This document shows positions 1-8,079 of a DNA stretch of 64,000 bases, one piece after another; the stretch's first letter is position 1; the number at the start of each line of letters is the position of its first letter. The notes under the pieces are model-generated. The model had not been told where the DNA came from. It was given only the letters and a program-made list of their open reading frames with translations, and did not search any database. The stretch covers positions 124,001-188,000 of the forward strand of contig NZ_BAABGM010000007.1 in NCBI RefSeq assembly GCF_039541575.1, read 5' to 3'. This DNA comes from Fodinibacter luteus. GTDB taxonomy: Bacteria > Actinomycetota > Actinomycetes > Actinomycetales > Dermatophilaceae. Made by a program: the position numbers and the translations under genes.

Positions 1-712
1 CGCCATCCTCGGCGACTTCAAGGGGCGCGAGGGCGACATCGTCGCCGGCATCATCCAGCAGAGCCCCGACCCGCGGCACGTCACCGTCGACTTCGGCAGC
101 GTCGAGGGCATCCTGCCGCTCGCCGAGCAGGTGCCGGGGGAGAAGTACGTCCACGGCCAGCGCCTGCGCTGCTTCGTCGTGTCGGTCAAGCGGGGGCTGC
201 GCGGCCCGCAGATCGGCCTGTCGCGCACCCATCCCAACCTCGTGCGCAAGCTCTTCGCCCTCGAGGTTCCCGAGATCGCCGACGGCAGCGTGCAGATCGA
301 GGCGCTCGCTCGGGAGGCGGGGCACCGCACGAAGATGGCGGTCCACTCCACGGTCCCGGGCCTGAACCCCAAGGGAGCCTGCATCGGACCGATGGGGGCC
401 CGCGTCCGGGCCGTCATGGCCGAGCTGCACGGGGAGAAGATCGACATCGTCGACTGGTCCGAGGACCCCGCGACGTTCATCGCGGCGGCGCTGTCGCCGG
501 CGCGGGTGTCGTCGGTGACGATCGTCGACCCGAAGCTGCGCTCGGCGCGGGTCGTCGTCCCGGACTACCAGCTCTCGCTCGCCATCGGGCGGGAGGGCCA
601 GAACGCCCGCCTCGCGGCGAAGCTCACCGGGTGGCGGATCGACATCCGCCCCGACACCGAGAGCACCTCGGAGGCGCCCGCGCGCTCCGGTGACGCGCCG
701 GGTCGCGCCTAG
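1..712 (+). CDS. nusA: Transcription termination/antitermination factor NusA (5' part outside window)
   Basis: C-terminal 236 residues of NusA, which binds RNA polymerase and nascent RNA and modulates pausing, termination and antitermination. The first full codon is at base 2, and the reading frame runs off the left edge. The piece begins inside the S1 domain (GREGDIVAG, VDFGSVEGILP) and continues through two KH modules. The first holds the conserved NPKGACIGPMGARV loop and the second the AIGREGQNARLAAKL loop. It ends with a short Ser/Ala/Asp-rich tail and TAG, and has no acidic AR repeats, as is usual for actinobacteria. ylxR follows after 11 bases, the classical nusA-ylxR-infB order. Identification is secure; only the N-terminus is missing. 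Confidence 0.97.
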   Translation, partial: AILGDFKGREGDIVAGIIQQSPDPRHVTVDFGSVEGILPLAEQVPGEKYVHGQRLRCFVVSVKRGLRGPQIGLSRTHPNLVRKLFALEVPEIADGSVQIEALAREAGHRTKMAVHSTVPGLNPKGACIGPMGARVRAVMAELHGEKIDIVDWSEDPATFIAAALSPARVSSVTIVDPKLRSARVVVPDYQLSLAIGREGQNARLAAKLTGWRIDIRPDTESTSEAPARSGDAPGRA

Positions 713-723
713 GCGGTAGACTG

Positions 724-1059
724 GTGCAGACCGACCGGACTGGACTCCGGCCCGGCCACCCGGTGCGCACCTGCATCGGGTGTCGTGGGGCGGATAGCCG
801 GTCGGCACTCCTGCGAGTGGTCCTCGGGCCCGGAGCGGACGGCACCACCGTCGTCCTACCGGACCCCGAGCGCCGTCGACCGGGGCGTGGCGCCTGGCTG
901 CACCCGGTCGTCTCGTGTCTCGACCTCGCCGTCCGTCGCCGGGCGTTCGGTCGCGCGTTGCGTAGCAGCACGCCGATCGACCACTCCGCGGTCGACGACT
1001 GGGTCAGGGCCCACGCACAGGAACCACCGTCCGAGAGCACGAACCGAAAGCGGGTTTGA
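724..1059 (+). CDS. ylxR: YlxR family RNA-binding protein (DUF448)
   Basis: Small basic protein of 111 residues from a GTG start. It carries the YlxR signature RTCIGCR near residue 14 and the later basic RRPGRGAWLHP and RRRAFGRALR segments that form the conserved fold. YlxR proteins lie between nusA and infB in many Gram-positive bacteria and are proposed to be nucleic-acid-binding regulators; the exact role here cannot be read from sequence. A TAGACT hexamer lies just upstream (716-721), too close to the GTG to serve as its leaderless -10. GTG 763, just before the signature, is a weaker alternative start. Co-transcription with nusA is likely. Confidence 0.9.
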   Translation: MQTDRTGLRPGHPVRTCIGCRGADSRSALLRVVLGPGADGTTVVLPDPERRRPGRGAWLHPVVSCLDLAVRRRAFGRALRSSTPIDHSAVDDWVRAHAQEPPSESTNRKRV

Positions 1060-1151
1060 CGCTGATGAGCACCCGATGAGTACTCAGCGATGAGCACCCC
1101 CCAGCTGTAACGACGGTCCGCGCGAAGAGCACGGACCTGGACAGGAGAGAA

Positions 1152-4001
1152 GTGTCTAAAGTCCGTGTGAGCGCCCTCGCCAAGGAGCTCGGAGTGACCA
1201 GCAAGGTCCTCCTCGAGCGCCTCAACGGCATGGGCGAGTACGTCAAGAGCGCCAGTTCGACGATCGAGCCGCCCGTCGTGCGGCGATACCGCGAGAAGTT
1301 CCCCGACGAGGCCCCGGCCGCCCCGGCCCCCGTGGCCGCGGCTCCTGCAGCCACGGCGCCCGCCACCCGTCGGTCCCCGTCGGGCCGACCCGGTCCGGCC
1401 GCCCCGGCATCCCCCGCGCCCGCTCCGGAGGTCGCAGCCCCGGCGGCACCTGCGGCCCCGGCGGCTGCTGCCGCCGCTGCAGCGCCCGCCGCCACCGCCC
1501 CTGCGGCCGGCACGCCGGCGGCTCCGTCGGCCCCCGCCGCCTCCGCCCCGGCCCCCTCGGCGCCGGCGGCGCCGGCCGCTCCCGCGCCGGCTGCACCGAC
1601 GGCTCCCGCAGCCCCGGCAGCCCCGGCGCCCGTCGCCCCGGCCGCCCGTGAGGGTGGGGCCGGTCAGACCGCGCCGCGCCCCGGCGCCCCGCGCCCGAGC
1701 ACCCCCCGCCCGGGCAACAACCCGTTCGCCCCGAGCCAGGGCATGGGTCGCACCCGCGAGCCAGCCCCCCGCCCGGGCAACAACCCCTTCGCCCAGAGCC
1801 AGGGCATGCCCCGGCCGCAGAGCCGCCCCGGCGGGCCGCGCCCCGGCGGCCCCGGTGCGGCCGGTCCGCGCCCGGGCGGTCCGCGCCCCAGCCCCGGCAT
1901 GATGCCCGACCGCTCCGCGGTCGCCCGGCCCGGTGAGCGTCCCGCCCGCGGTGGCGCGCGCCCCGGTGGTCCCGGCGCCCGTCCGGGCGGCGGCGGTGCC
2001 GGTGGCTTCGGCGGACGTCCCGGTGGCCCCGGTGGGTTCCGCAGCGGTCCCGGCGGCCGTGGGGGCACCCAGGGCGCCTTCGGTCGCGGTGGCGGCCGGC
2101 CCGGCCGGGCCCGCAAGTCCAAGCGCGCGAAGCGCATGGAGTTCGAGGAGATGCAGGCCCCGTCGATCGGCGGCGTGAGCGTCCCGCGCGGCGACGGCTC
2201 GACCGTCATCCAGATCCGTCAGGGCTCGAGCCTGTCCGACTTCGCCGACAAGATCGACGCGAACCCGGGCGCCCTCGTCACCGTGCTGTTCCACCTCGGT
2301 GAGATGGCCACGGCGACGCAGAGCCTCGACGAGGACACCTTCCGCCTGCTCGGCAGCGAGCTCGGCTACGACATCCGCATGGTCTCGCCCGAGGAGGAGG
2401 AGCGCGAGCTCTTCGACTCCTTCCACATCGACCTGGAGACGGGGATCGAGGGCGAGGACGACGAGGACCTCGAGGCCCGTCCGCCGGTCGTCACCGTCAT
2501 GGGCCACGTCGACCACGGAAAGACCCGGCTGCTCGACGCGATCCGCAACGAGGAGGTCGCGGCCGGCGAGGCCGGCGGCATCACCCAGCACATCGGCGCC
2601 TACCAGATCCACAAGGAGCACGAGGGCGTCGACCGGGCGATCACCTTCATCGACACCCCGGGCCACGAGGCGTTCACCGCCATGCGTGCCCGTGGTGCCA
2701 AGGTGACCGACATCGCGATCCTCGTCGTCGCCGCCGACGACGGCGTCATGCCGCAGACCATCGAGGCGCTCAACCACGCCCAGGCGGCCGACGTCCCGAT
2801 CGTCGTCGCGGTCAACAAGATCGACGTCGAGGGCGCCAACCCGTCCAAGATCCGTCAGCAGCTCACCGAGTACAACCTCGTCGCCGAGGAGTACGGCGGC
2901 GAGACGATGTTCGTCGACGTCTCCGCGAAGCAGGGGCAGAACATCGACCAGCTGCTCGAGGCCGTGCTGCTCACCGCCGACGCGGCGCTCGACCTGCGTG
3001 CCAACCCCGACCGCGACGCCCGCGGCATCGCCATCGAGGCCAACCTCGACAAGGGGCGCGGCGCCACGGCGACCGTGCTCATCCAGTCGGGCACGCTGCA
3101 CGTCGGTGACGCCATCGTCGCCGGCTCCTCCCACGGCCGCGTCCGGGCGATGCTCGACGAGCACGGCAACCACCTCAAGGAGGCGACCCCGTCGCGTCCG
3201 GTCCAGGTGCTCGGGCTCTCCTCGGTCCCGCGGGCCGGCGACACCTTCGTCGTCGCCCCCGACGACCGCACGGCGCGCCAGATCGCCGAGAAGCGCGAGG
3301 CCGCCGACCGCCAGGCCAGCCTGGCCAAGGCCCGCAAGCGCATCTCGCTCGAGGACCTCAACGAGGCGCTCGCCGCGGGCAAGGTCGACACCCTCAACCT
3401 CATCCTCAAGGGTGACGTGTCGGGTTCGGTCGAGGCGCTCGAGGACGCCCTGCTGCAGATCGACGTCGGCGAGGAGGTCGACCTGCGGATCATCGACCGC
3501 GGTGTCGGCGCGATCACGCTCAACAACATCAACCTCGCGATGGCGTCCAACGCCATCATCATCGGCTTCAACGTGCGGGCCGAGGGCCAGAACGCCGAGG
3601 TCGCCGAGCGCGAGGGCGTCGAGATCCGCTACTACTCGGTCATCTACCAGGCGATCGACGAGATCGAGCAGGCGCTCAAGGGCATGCTCAAGCCGGAGTT
3701 CGAGGAGGTCGAGCTCGGCACCGCGGAGATCCGCGAGATCTTCCGGAGCAGCAAGTTCGGCAACATCGCCGGGTCGATCGTCCGCAGCGGCGAGATCAAG
3801 CGCGGCACGAGGGCACGGATCACCCGGGCCGGTGTCGTCGTCGCCGAGAACGTCGAGATCGCCGGCCTGCGCCGGTTCAAGGACGACGTCACCGAGGTCC
3901 GCGAGGGCTTCGAGTGCGGCATCAACCTCGGGTCGTTCAACGACCTCCAGCTCGGCGACCTCATCAGCACCTACGAGATGCGGGAGAAGCCACGCGCCTG
4001 A
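1152..4001 (+). CDS. infB: Translation initiation factor IF-2
   Basis: 949-residue GTPase that places initiator fMet-tRNA on the 30S subunit and promotes subunit joining. Starts at GTG with an AGGAGAG ribosome-binding site a few bases upstream. Order: a first IF2_N module (about 1-50, KVRVSALAKELGV), a long Ala/Pro- then Gly/Arg/Pro-rich linker (about 55-320) typical of actinobacteria, a second IF2_N module (about 345-410), the G domain with GHVDHGKT (about 450), DTPGHEAF, NKID and SAK motifs, then the beta-barrel and C-terminal fMet-tRNA binding domains. The last codons and TGA lie inside the first copy of an 89-bp tandem repeat, so the final residues have been shaped by that element. Confidence 0.98.
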   Translation: MSKVRVSALAKELGVTSKVLLERLNGMGEYVKSASSTIEPPVVRRYREKFPDEAPAAPAPVAAAPAATAPATRRSPSGRPGPAAPASPAPAPEVAAPAAPAAPAAAAAAAAPAATAPAAGTPAAPSAPAASAPAPSAPAAPAAPAPAAPTAPAAPAAPAPVAPAAREGGAGQTAPRPGAPRPSTPRPGNNPFAPSQGMGRTREPAPRPGNNPFAQSQGMPRPQSRPGGPRPGGPGAAGPRPGGPRPSPGMMPDRSAVARPGERPARGGARPGGPGARPGGGGAGGFGGRPGGPGGFRSGPGGRGGTQGAFGRGGGRPGRARKSKRAKRMEFEEMQAPSIGGVSVPRGDGSTVIQIRQGSSLSDFADKIDANPGALVTVLFHLGEMATATQSLDEDTFRLLGSELGYDIRMVSPEEEERELFDSFHIDLETGIEGEDDEDLEARPPVVTVMGHVDHGKTRLLDAIRNEEVAAGEAGGITQHIGAYQIHKEHEGVDRAITFIDTPGHEAFTAMRARGAKVTDIAILVVAADDGVMPQTIEALNHAQAADVPIVVAVNKIDVEGANPSKIRQQLTEYNLVAEEYGGETMFVDVSAKQGQNIDQLLEAVLLTADAALDLRANPDRDARGIAIEANLDKGRGATATVLIQSGTLHVGDAIVAGSSHGRVRAMLDEHGNHLKEATPSRPVQVLGLSSVPRAGDTFVVAPDDRTARQIAEKREAADRQASLAKARKRISLEDLNEALAAGKVDTLNLILKGDVSGSVEALEDALLQIDVGEEVDLRIIDRGVGAITLNNINLAMASNAIIIGFNVRAEGQNAEVAEREGVEIRYYSVIYQAIDEIEQALKGMLKPEFEEVELGTAEIREIFRSSKFGNIAGSIVRSGEIKRGTRARITRAGVVVAENVEIAGLRRFKDDVTEVREGFECGINLGSFNDLQLGDLISTYEMREKPRA

Positions 4002-4170
4002 GCGCAGCGAGGGCGCGAGGCTTCGAGCGCATCTCGTCCCCCGAGATGCGGCGGGTCCCACGTTCCGCGTGGGCGAAGCCACGCGCCTGAGCGCAGCGAG
4101 GGCGCGAGGCTTCGAGCGCATCTCGTCCCCCGAGATGCGGCGGGTCCCACGTTCCGCGTGGGCGAAGCCC
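3986..4170 (+). repeat. 89-bp tandem repeat with nested hairpins at the infB stop codon
   Basis: Two consecutive near-identical 89-bp units (starting 3986 and 4075) and the first bases of a third (4164). Each unit holds three inverted repeats. GAAGCCaCGCGCC pairs with GGCGCGaGGCTTC with one mismatch; GCATCTCG and CGAGATGC form a perfect stem around a TCCCC loop; CCCACG pairs with CGTGGG around a 5-nt loop. The first unit overlaps the last infB codons and its TGA. The structure resembles REP/BIME-type intergenic elements and could end or stabilise the upstream transcript. Confidence 0.85.
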
Positions 4171-4279
4171 CGCGCGTGACGCGGCGGGTCGCACGCGGCC
4201 ACGCGGAGCGTCGGACCCGTGCGCGGGCGACGCCGCGCGCCTGACGCGCACATCACCCGTGGGGCCCGTCCCTCTGGTC

Positions 4280-4313
4280 AGCGGGCGGCATACCGACCGG
4301 TATGCCGCCCGCT
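4280..4313 (+). terminator. Perfect 15-bp inverted repeat between infB and rbfA
   Basis: AGCGGGCGGCATACC and its exact reverse complement are separated by a 4-nt GACC loop. There is no T-run after it, as is common for high-GC terminators. It sits between infB and the predicted rbfA promoter, so a terminator is the simplest reading; a symmetric protein-binding site is the alternative. Confidence 0.55.
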
Positions 4314-4334
4314 CCCGTCCCCGGCACCGGTCAC

Positions 4335-4340
4335 TAGGGT
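4335..4340 (+). promoter_or_regulatory. Predicted -10 element for rbfA
   Basis: TAGGGT lies 36 bp before the rbfA GTG, downstream of the 15-bp inverted repeat, leaving a short leader with a GAGGAGG ribosome-binding site (4366-4372). No clear -35 was seen. Confidence 0.45.
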
Positions 4341-4376
4341 TGGTGCCGCCCGTCCCGACGAACTTGAGGAGGAGCC

Positions 4377-4988
4377 GTGGCCGACACCGCACGCGCCCAG
4401 AAGATCGCCGACCGCATCAAGACGCTCACCGCCGCGAACCTCGACGCGATCGTCAAGGACCCCGACCTCGGCTTCGTCACGATCACCGACGTCAAGGTGA
4501 CCGGGGACCTCCAGCACGCCACGCTCTTCTACACCGTCTTCGGGGATGCCGGCCAGCGCGCCCAGACTGCCCGCCTCCTCGAGGTCAACAAGGGCAAGCT
4601 GCGCTCCTTCGTCGGCAAGCAGCTCGGCATCCGGCTCACGCCGTCGCTCGAGTTCGTCGCCGACGCGATCCCGGAGACCGCCGCGCACCTCGAGGACCTG
4701 CTCAAGGAGGCCAAGGAGCGCGACGCGCAGGTGGCTGCGGCCGCGGCGAGCGCCCGGTACGCGGGTGACGCCGACCCGTACCGCAAGGACCGCGACGACG
4801 CCGACGCGGCCGACGAAGTCGACGTCGCCGACGAGGCTGACGGGACCGCCGGAGAGGCCGCCGTGACCGGAGGGGCCGGAGGGGCCGGCGAGGCCGGAGA
4901 GGCCGGCGAAACCGGCGCGACCACCCGCGAGACCCGTGCTGCGGTCGAGCACACGGCCGCCGAGGAGCCCGATGGTCGGACCGCCTGA
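4377..4988 (+). CDS. rbfA: 30S ribosome-binding factor RbfA
   Basis: 203-residue cold-shock/ribosome-assembly factor that binds the pre-30S particle near 16S helix 1. The GTG start follows a strong GAGGAGG site. The KH-like RbfA core occupies about residues 1-120 (ARAQKIADRIKTL, DPDLGFVTITDVKV, and the PSLEFVAD segment). The remaining 80 residues are an acidic then Gly/Ala/Glu-rich tail with no family counterpart; most RbfA proteins stop near 120-150 residues. The stop overlaps the truB start by 17 bases, so the two are translationally linked. Confidence 0.95.
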   Translation: MADTARAQKIADRIKTLTAANLDAIVKDPDLGFVTITDVKVTGDLQHATLFYTVFGDAGQRAQTARLLEVNKGKLRSFVGKQLGIRLTPSLEFVADAIPETAAHLEDLLKEAKERDAQVAAAAASARYAGDADPYRKDRDDADAADEVDVADEADGTAGEAAVTGGAGGAGEAGEAGETGATTRETRAAVEHTAAEEPDGRTA

Positions 4989-5898
4989 GCCGACTTCGGA
5001 CGGCATCCTCGTCGTCGACAAGCCGGCGGGCTGGACGAGCCACGACGTCGTGGCCCGGGCCCGACGCCTGTGCGGCACCCGCAAGGTGGGCCACGCCGGC
5101 ACCCTCGACCCGATGGCCACGGGCGTGCTCGTGCTCGGTGTCGGCCGCGCCACCCGCCTGCTCACCTTCCTCGTCGGCTGCGACAAGGACTACGCGGCCA
5201 CGGTGCGGCTCGGCCAGGCCACCCTGACCGACGACGCGGAAGGCGAGGTCACGGCATCCCCGGGTGCCGCCGGGACGACGCGCGACGCCGTCGCGGGGGT
5301 GGCGGCCGGCCTGACCGGCGAGATCGCGCAGGTCCCGAGCGCGGTGAGCGCCATCAAGGTGAGGGGCGAGCGCGCCTACCATCGGGTGCGCAGCGGCGAG
5401 GCCGTCGAGCTGGCCGCCCGCCCCGTCACCGTCTCCCGGTTCGCCGTCGGCGAGGCCCGCCCGCTCGAGGTCGACGGCACACCGGTGCTCGACGTCGACA
5501 TCGAGGTCACGGTGTCCTCCGGAACCTACGTTCGGGCCCTCGCGCGCGACCTCGGGGCCGCGCTCGGCACCGGCGGCCACCTCACCGCGCTGCGCCGCAC
5601 CCGGGTCGGCGGCTTCCGCCTCGCCGACGCGCACCCGCTCGGCGACCTCGAGGCCCGCCAGGGCGAGCGGATGCCGGTCACCCCCATCGCGGATGCCGCG
5701 CGCGCGGCCTTCGCGGTCCGCGAGGTCGACGAGGCCCAGGCGCGTGCCCTCGGCTTCGGCCAGCGCCTGCCGTCGGCCGAACCGGGGCGCGCCGAGCCGG
5801 TCGCCGCGATCGGCCCGGACGGCAGCCTCGTCGCGATGCTCGACGAGACGCGTCCCACGGCACGCAGCCTCGTCGTGTTCTCCCCGGCGACTTCGTAG
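4972..5898 (+). CDS. truB: tRNA pseudouridine(55) synthase TruB
   Basis: 308 residues from ATG 4972, preceded by GAGGAG and overlapping the rbfA stop. TruB converts U55 in the T-loop of tRNAs to pseudouridine. Visible family features: the N-terminal GILVVDKPAGWTSHDVV block, the catalytic-Asp motif HAGTLDPMATGVL, the VPSAVSAIKV segment, the SGTYVRALARDLG block and the C-terminal PUA-like region. An upstream in-frame start at 4936 would extend it inside rbfA but adds no conserved sequence. Confidence 0.97.
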   Translation: MVGPPEPTSDGILVVDKPAGWTSHDVVARARRLCGTRKVGHAGTLDPMATGVLVLGVGRATRLLTFLVGCDKDYAATVRLGQATLTDDAEGEVTASPGAAGTTRDAVAGVAAGLTGEIAQVPSAVSAIKVRGERAYHRVRSGEAVELAARPVTVSRFAVGEARPLEVDGTPVLDVDIEVTVSSGTYVRALARDLGAALGTGGHLTALRRTRVGGFRLADAHPLGDLEARQGERMPVTPIADAARAAFAVREVDEAQARALGFGQRLPSAEPGRAEPVAAIGPDGSLVAMLDETRPTARSLVVFSPATS

Positions 5899-5901
5899 AG
5901 T
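5896..5901 (+). promoter_or_regulatory. Predicted leaderless -10 for ribF
   Basis: TAGAGT, overlapping the truB stop codon, ends 7 bases before the ribF GTG (5909), which has no convincing Shine-Dalgarno. Transcription would begin at or next to the start codon. Confidence 0.5.
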
Positions 5902-5908
5902 GGTCCCC

Positions 5909-6871
5909 GTGCATCGATGGACCGACCCGTCCGGGACGCCCGAGGCCCTGCGCCCCTGTGTCCTCACCCTCGGCAACTTCGACGGCGTCCACCGGGGCCA
6001 CCGGGCGGTGCTGACCGCCCTCGTCGAGGCGGGCCACCGCCTCGGCCTGCCGTCGGTCGCCATCACCTTCGACCCGCACCCGGTCGCGGTGCTCCGCCCC
6101 GAGGTGGCGCCCGAGCTCATCGCGCCCGGCGAGCTGCGCGACGACCTCATCGCCGAGATGGGGATCGACGGGCTCCTCGTCCTCGACTTCACGGCCGAGT
6201 TCGCCAAGCAGACGCCCGAGGACTTCGTGCGGGCCGTCTTCGTGCGCGGGCTCGACGCCCGCTGCGTCGTCGTCGGCATGGACACCCGCTTCGGCTACCG
6301 CAACGCCGGCGACGTCGGGACCCTCGCCGACCTCGGGGAGCAGTTCGGCTTCGAGGTCATCGCGCTCGACGACGTCGGCAACGGCGAGCGGTTCTCCTCG
6401 ACCGTCGTGCGGGCCCACCTGCGGGCCGGTGAGGTGGCGGAGGTGGCTCGGATCCTCGGGCGCCCGCACCGGGTCGTCGGCACCGTCGTCCACGGCAACC
6501 ACCGCGGCCGCGCGATGGGCTACCCGACGGCCAACCTGTCCGCCGACAGCCTCGGGCTGGTGCCCCTCGAGGGCGTCTACGCGGGCTGGCTCACCCGCCT
6601 CGACCGGCGCGACGGCGAACCCGACCGCACGATGCCGGCCGCGATCAGCGTCGGTACCAACCCGACCTTCGACACCACGGACCGGCGCACCGTCGAGGCG
6701 TACGTGCTCGACCGCGACGACCTCGACCTGTACGACGAGCGCGTCATGGTCGAGTTCACGGCCCACATCCGCCCCACCCTGCGCTTCGACTCGGTCGAGG
6801 AGCTGCGAGAGGCGATGGGCGAGGACGTCGAGCGGTGTCGCGAGCTGCTGTCGAAGATCGTCCCGGCCTGA
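5909..6871 (+). CDS. ribF: Bifunctional riboflavin kinase / FAD synthetase
   Basis: 320-residue enzyme that phosphorylates riboflavin to FMN and adenylates FMN to FAD. The N-terminal nucleotidyltransferase half shows TLGNFDGVHRGHRAVL and TFDPHPVAVL. The C-terminal flavokinase half shows GRAMGYPTANL and the NPTFDTTDRRTVEAY block. GTG 5909 gives the expected N-terminus (VHRWTDPSG). Longer reading frames run back into truB and have no family support. The 3' end overlaps the next gene by 37 bases. Confidence 0.96.
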   Translation: MHRWTDPSGTPEALRPCVLTLGNFDGVHRGHRAVLTALVEAGHRLGLPSVAITFDPHPVAVLRPEVAPELIAPGELRDDLIAEMGIDGLLVLDFTAEFAKQTPEDFVRAVFVRGLDARCVVVGMDTRFGYRNAGDVGTLADLGEQFGFEVIALDDVGNGERFSSTVVRAHLRAGEVAEVARILGRPHRVVGTVVHGNHRGRAMGYPTANLSADSLGLVPLEGVYAGWLTRLDRRDGEPDRTMPAAISVGTNPTFDTTDRRTVEAYVLDRDDLDLYDERVMVEFTAHIRPTLRFDSVEELREAMGEDVERCRELLSKIVPA

Positions 6872-7974
6872 GCCGCCTGAGCCGCCTGACCCGGCACGAC
6901 CTGGGGCTCTACGTCGCGGCCGGGGGTGCGTCGGTCGTCGGTGCCCTCCTCGTCTGGTCGGCCACGAGCCGCACCGACGGCACGGCCTACCTCGTCCGGC
7001 ACCTGCTCACCGCGGCCGTAGGGCTGGCGACGGCGCTCCTCGTGAGCCGGCTGGGGCAGCACCGGGTGCGACTCGCGGCGCCGTGGGCGTATGCCGGGTC
7101 GCTCCTCGCGCTGCTGGCCGTGCTGACCCCGGTCGGGCGCACCGTCAACGGCTCGCGCTCGTGGATCCCGCTTGTCGGCGGGTTCACCCTCCAGCCCGCC
7201 GAGCTCGCGAAGGTGGGGTTGTGCCTGGCCCTGGCGGCACTGCTCGCAGGGCAGGCCGAGCGTGGCCTGGCGCCCGGGACCCGCGAGGTGTTCCTCGCGG
7301 GGGGGCTCGTCGCGCTGCCGACCGGCCTCGTGCTGCTCCAGCCCGACCTCGGGTCGGCGGCCGTCGTCGTCGCGCTCGGCGTCGTCGTCGTCACCGTGGC
7401 CGGTGTGCCGCGCCGGTGGCTCGTCGGGGCGGCGGTCCTGGGGGTCGCCCTCGTCGTCGTCGCACTCACCACGCCGCTGCTCAGCGACTACCAGCGCGAC
7501 CGCCTCACGTCCTTCGCGGACCCGTCGTCGGACCCGCAGGGCGCCGGGTACCAGACCCGGCAGGTGCGCCTCGCCATCGGGGCGGGTGGGATGTGGGGGC
7601 AGGGCTTCATGGCGGGGGAGCGCACCCAGGGCGGCTACGTGCCCTTCCAGCTCAACGACTTCGTGTTCTCGGTTGCCGGCGAGGAGCTCGGCTTCGTCGG
7701 GGCGAGCGGGCTGCTCGTCCTCCTCGGGTTCGTCGTCGTGCGGGTGCTCGTCGTCGCGGCGCGGGCGCGGGACCCGTTCGGGCGGCTCGTCGGGGTCGGC
7801 GTGGCGACGTGGTTCGCGGTCCAGATCCTCCAGAACGTCGGGATGAACCTCGGCCTCGTCCCGGTGACCGGCCTGCCGCTGCCCTTCGTCTCGTATGGTG
7901 GATCCTCCATGCTCGTGGCGTGGCTGGCGATCGGTCTCGTCGACGCCGCGCACGCCCGGGCCGTGCCCGGGTGA
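6835..7974 (+). CDS. RodA/FtsW-type SEDS peptidoglycan polymerase
   Basis: 379-residue polytopic membrane protein of the SEDS family, which polymerises lipid II into glycan strands together with a class B PBP. About ten hydrophobic segments are visible. Family motifs: GRTVNGSRSWIPLVGGFTLQPAELAK after the first helices, then LLQPDLGSAAV, GFMAGERTQGGYVPFQLNDFVFSVAGEELG, and the C-terminal LPFVSYGGSSML. The motif spacing favours RodA (elongation) over FtsW, and no cell-division neighbours are present. The start at GTG 6835 lies inside ribF; no other good ATG/GTG precedes the first membrane segment. Confidence 0.9.
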   Translation: MSRAAVEDRPGLSRLSRLTRHDLGLYVAAGGASVVGALLVWSATSRTDGTAYLVRHLLTAAVGLATALLVSRLGQHRVRLAAPWAYAGSLLALLAVLTPVGRTVNGSRSWIPLVGGFTLQPAELAKVGLCLALAALLAGQAERGLAPGTREVFLAGGLVALPTGLVLLQPDLGSAAVVVALGVVVVTVAGVPRRWLVGAAVLGVALVVVALTTPLLSDYQRDRLTSFADPSSDPQGAGYQTRQVRLAIGAGGMWGQGFMAGERTQGGYVPFQLNDFVFSVAGEELGFVGASGLLVLLGFVVVRVLVVAARARDPFGRLVGVGVATWFAVQILQNVGMNLGLVPVTGLPLPFVSYGGSSMLVAWLAIGLVDAAHARAVPG

Positions 7975-8036
7975 GACGTTCCCCACGAAGGCGACCCGCC
8001 GGTAACAAGACGTTCCCATCCGGTTGAACCGTGTGA

Positions 8037-8042
8037 CAGGAT
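8037..8042 (+). promoter_or_regulatory. Possible -10 for the acyl-CoA ligase gene
   Basis: CAGGAT ends at 8042, overlapping an upstream in-frame ATG at 8041. If used, that ATG lies upstream of the transcript start, which supports initiation at ATG 8080 behind GAGGA. Confidence 0.35.
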
Positions 8043-8079
8043 GCGGCACCACGCCCCCAATGTCGAGGACGATGCCACC

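Noticed and set aside
624..4256. Long minus-strand open frame opposite infB, and similar long frames opposite rne, leuS, fadD and obgE
   Set aside because: These are GC-driven antisense shadows rich in Arg/Ala/Gly or Leu/Val/Asp with no conserved motif, fully overlapped by well-supported genes.
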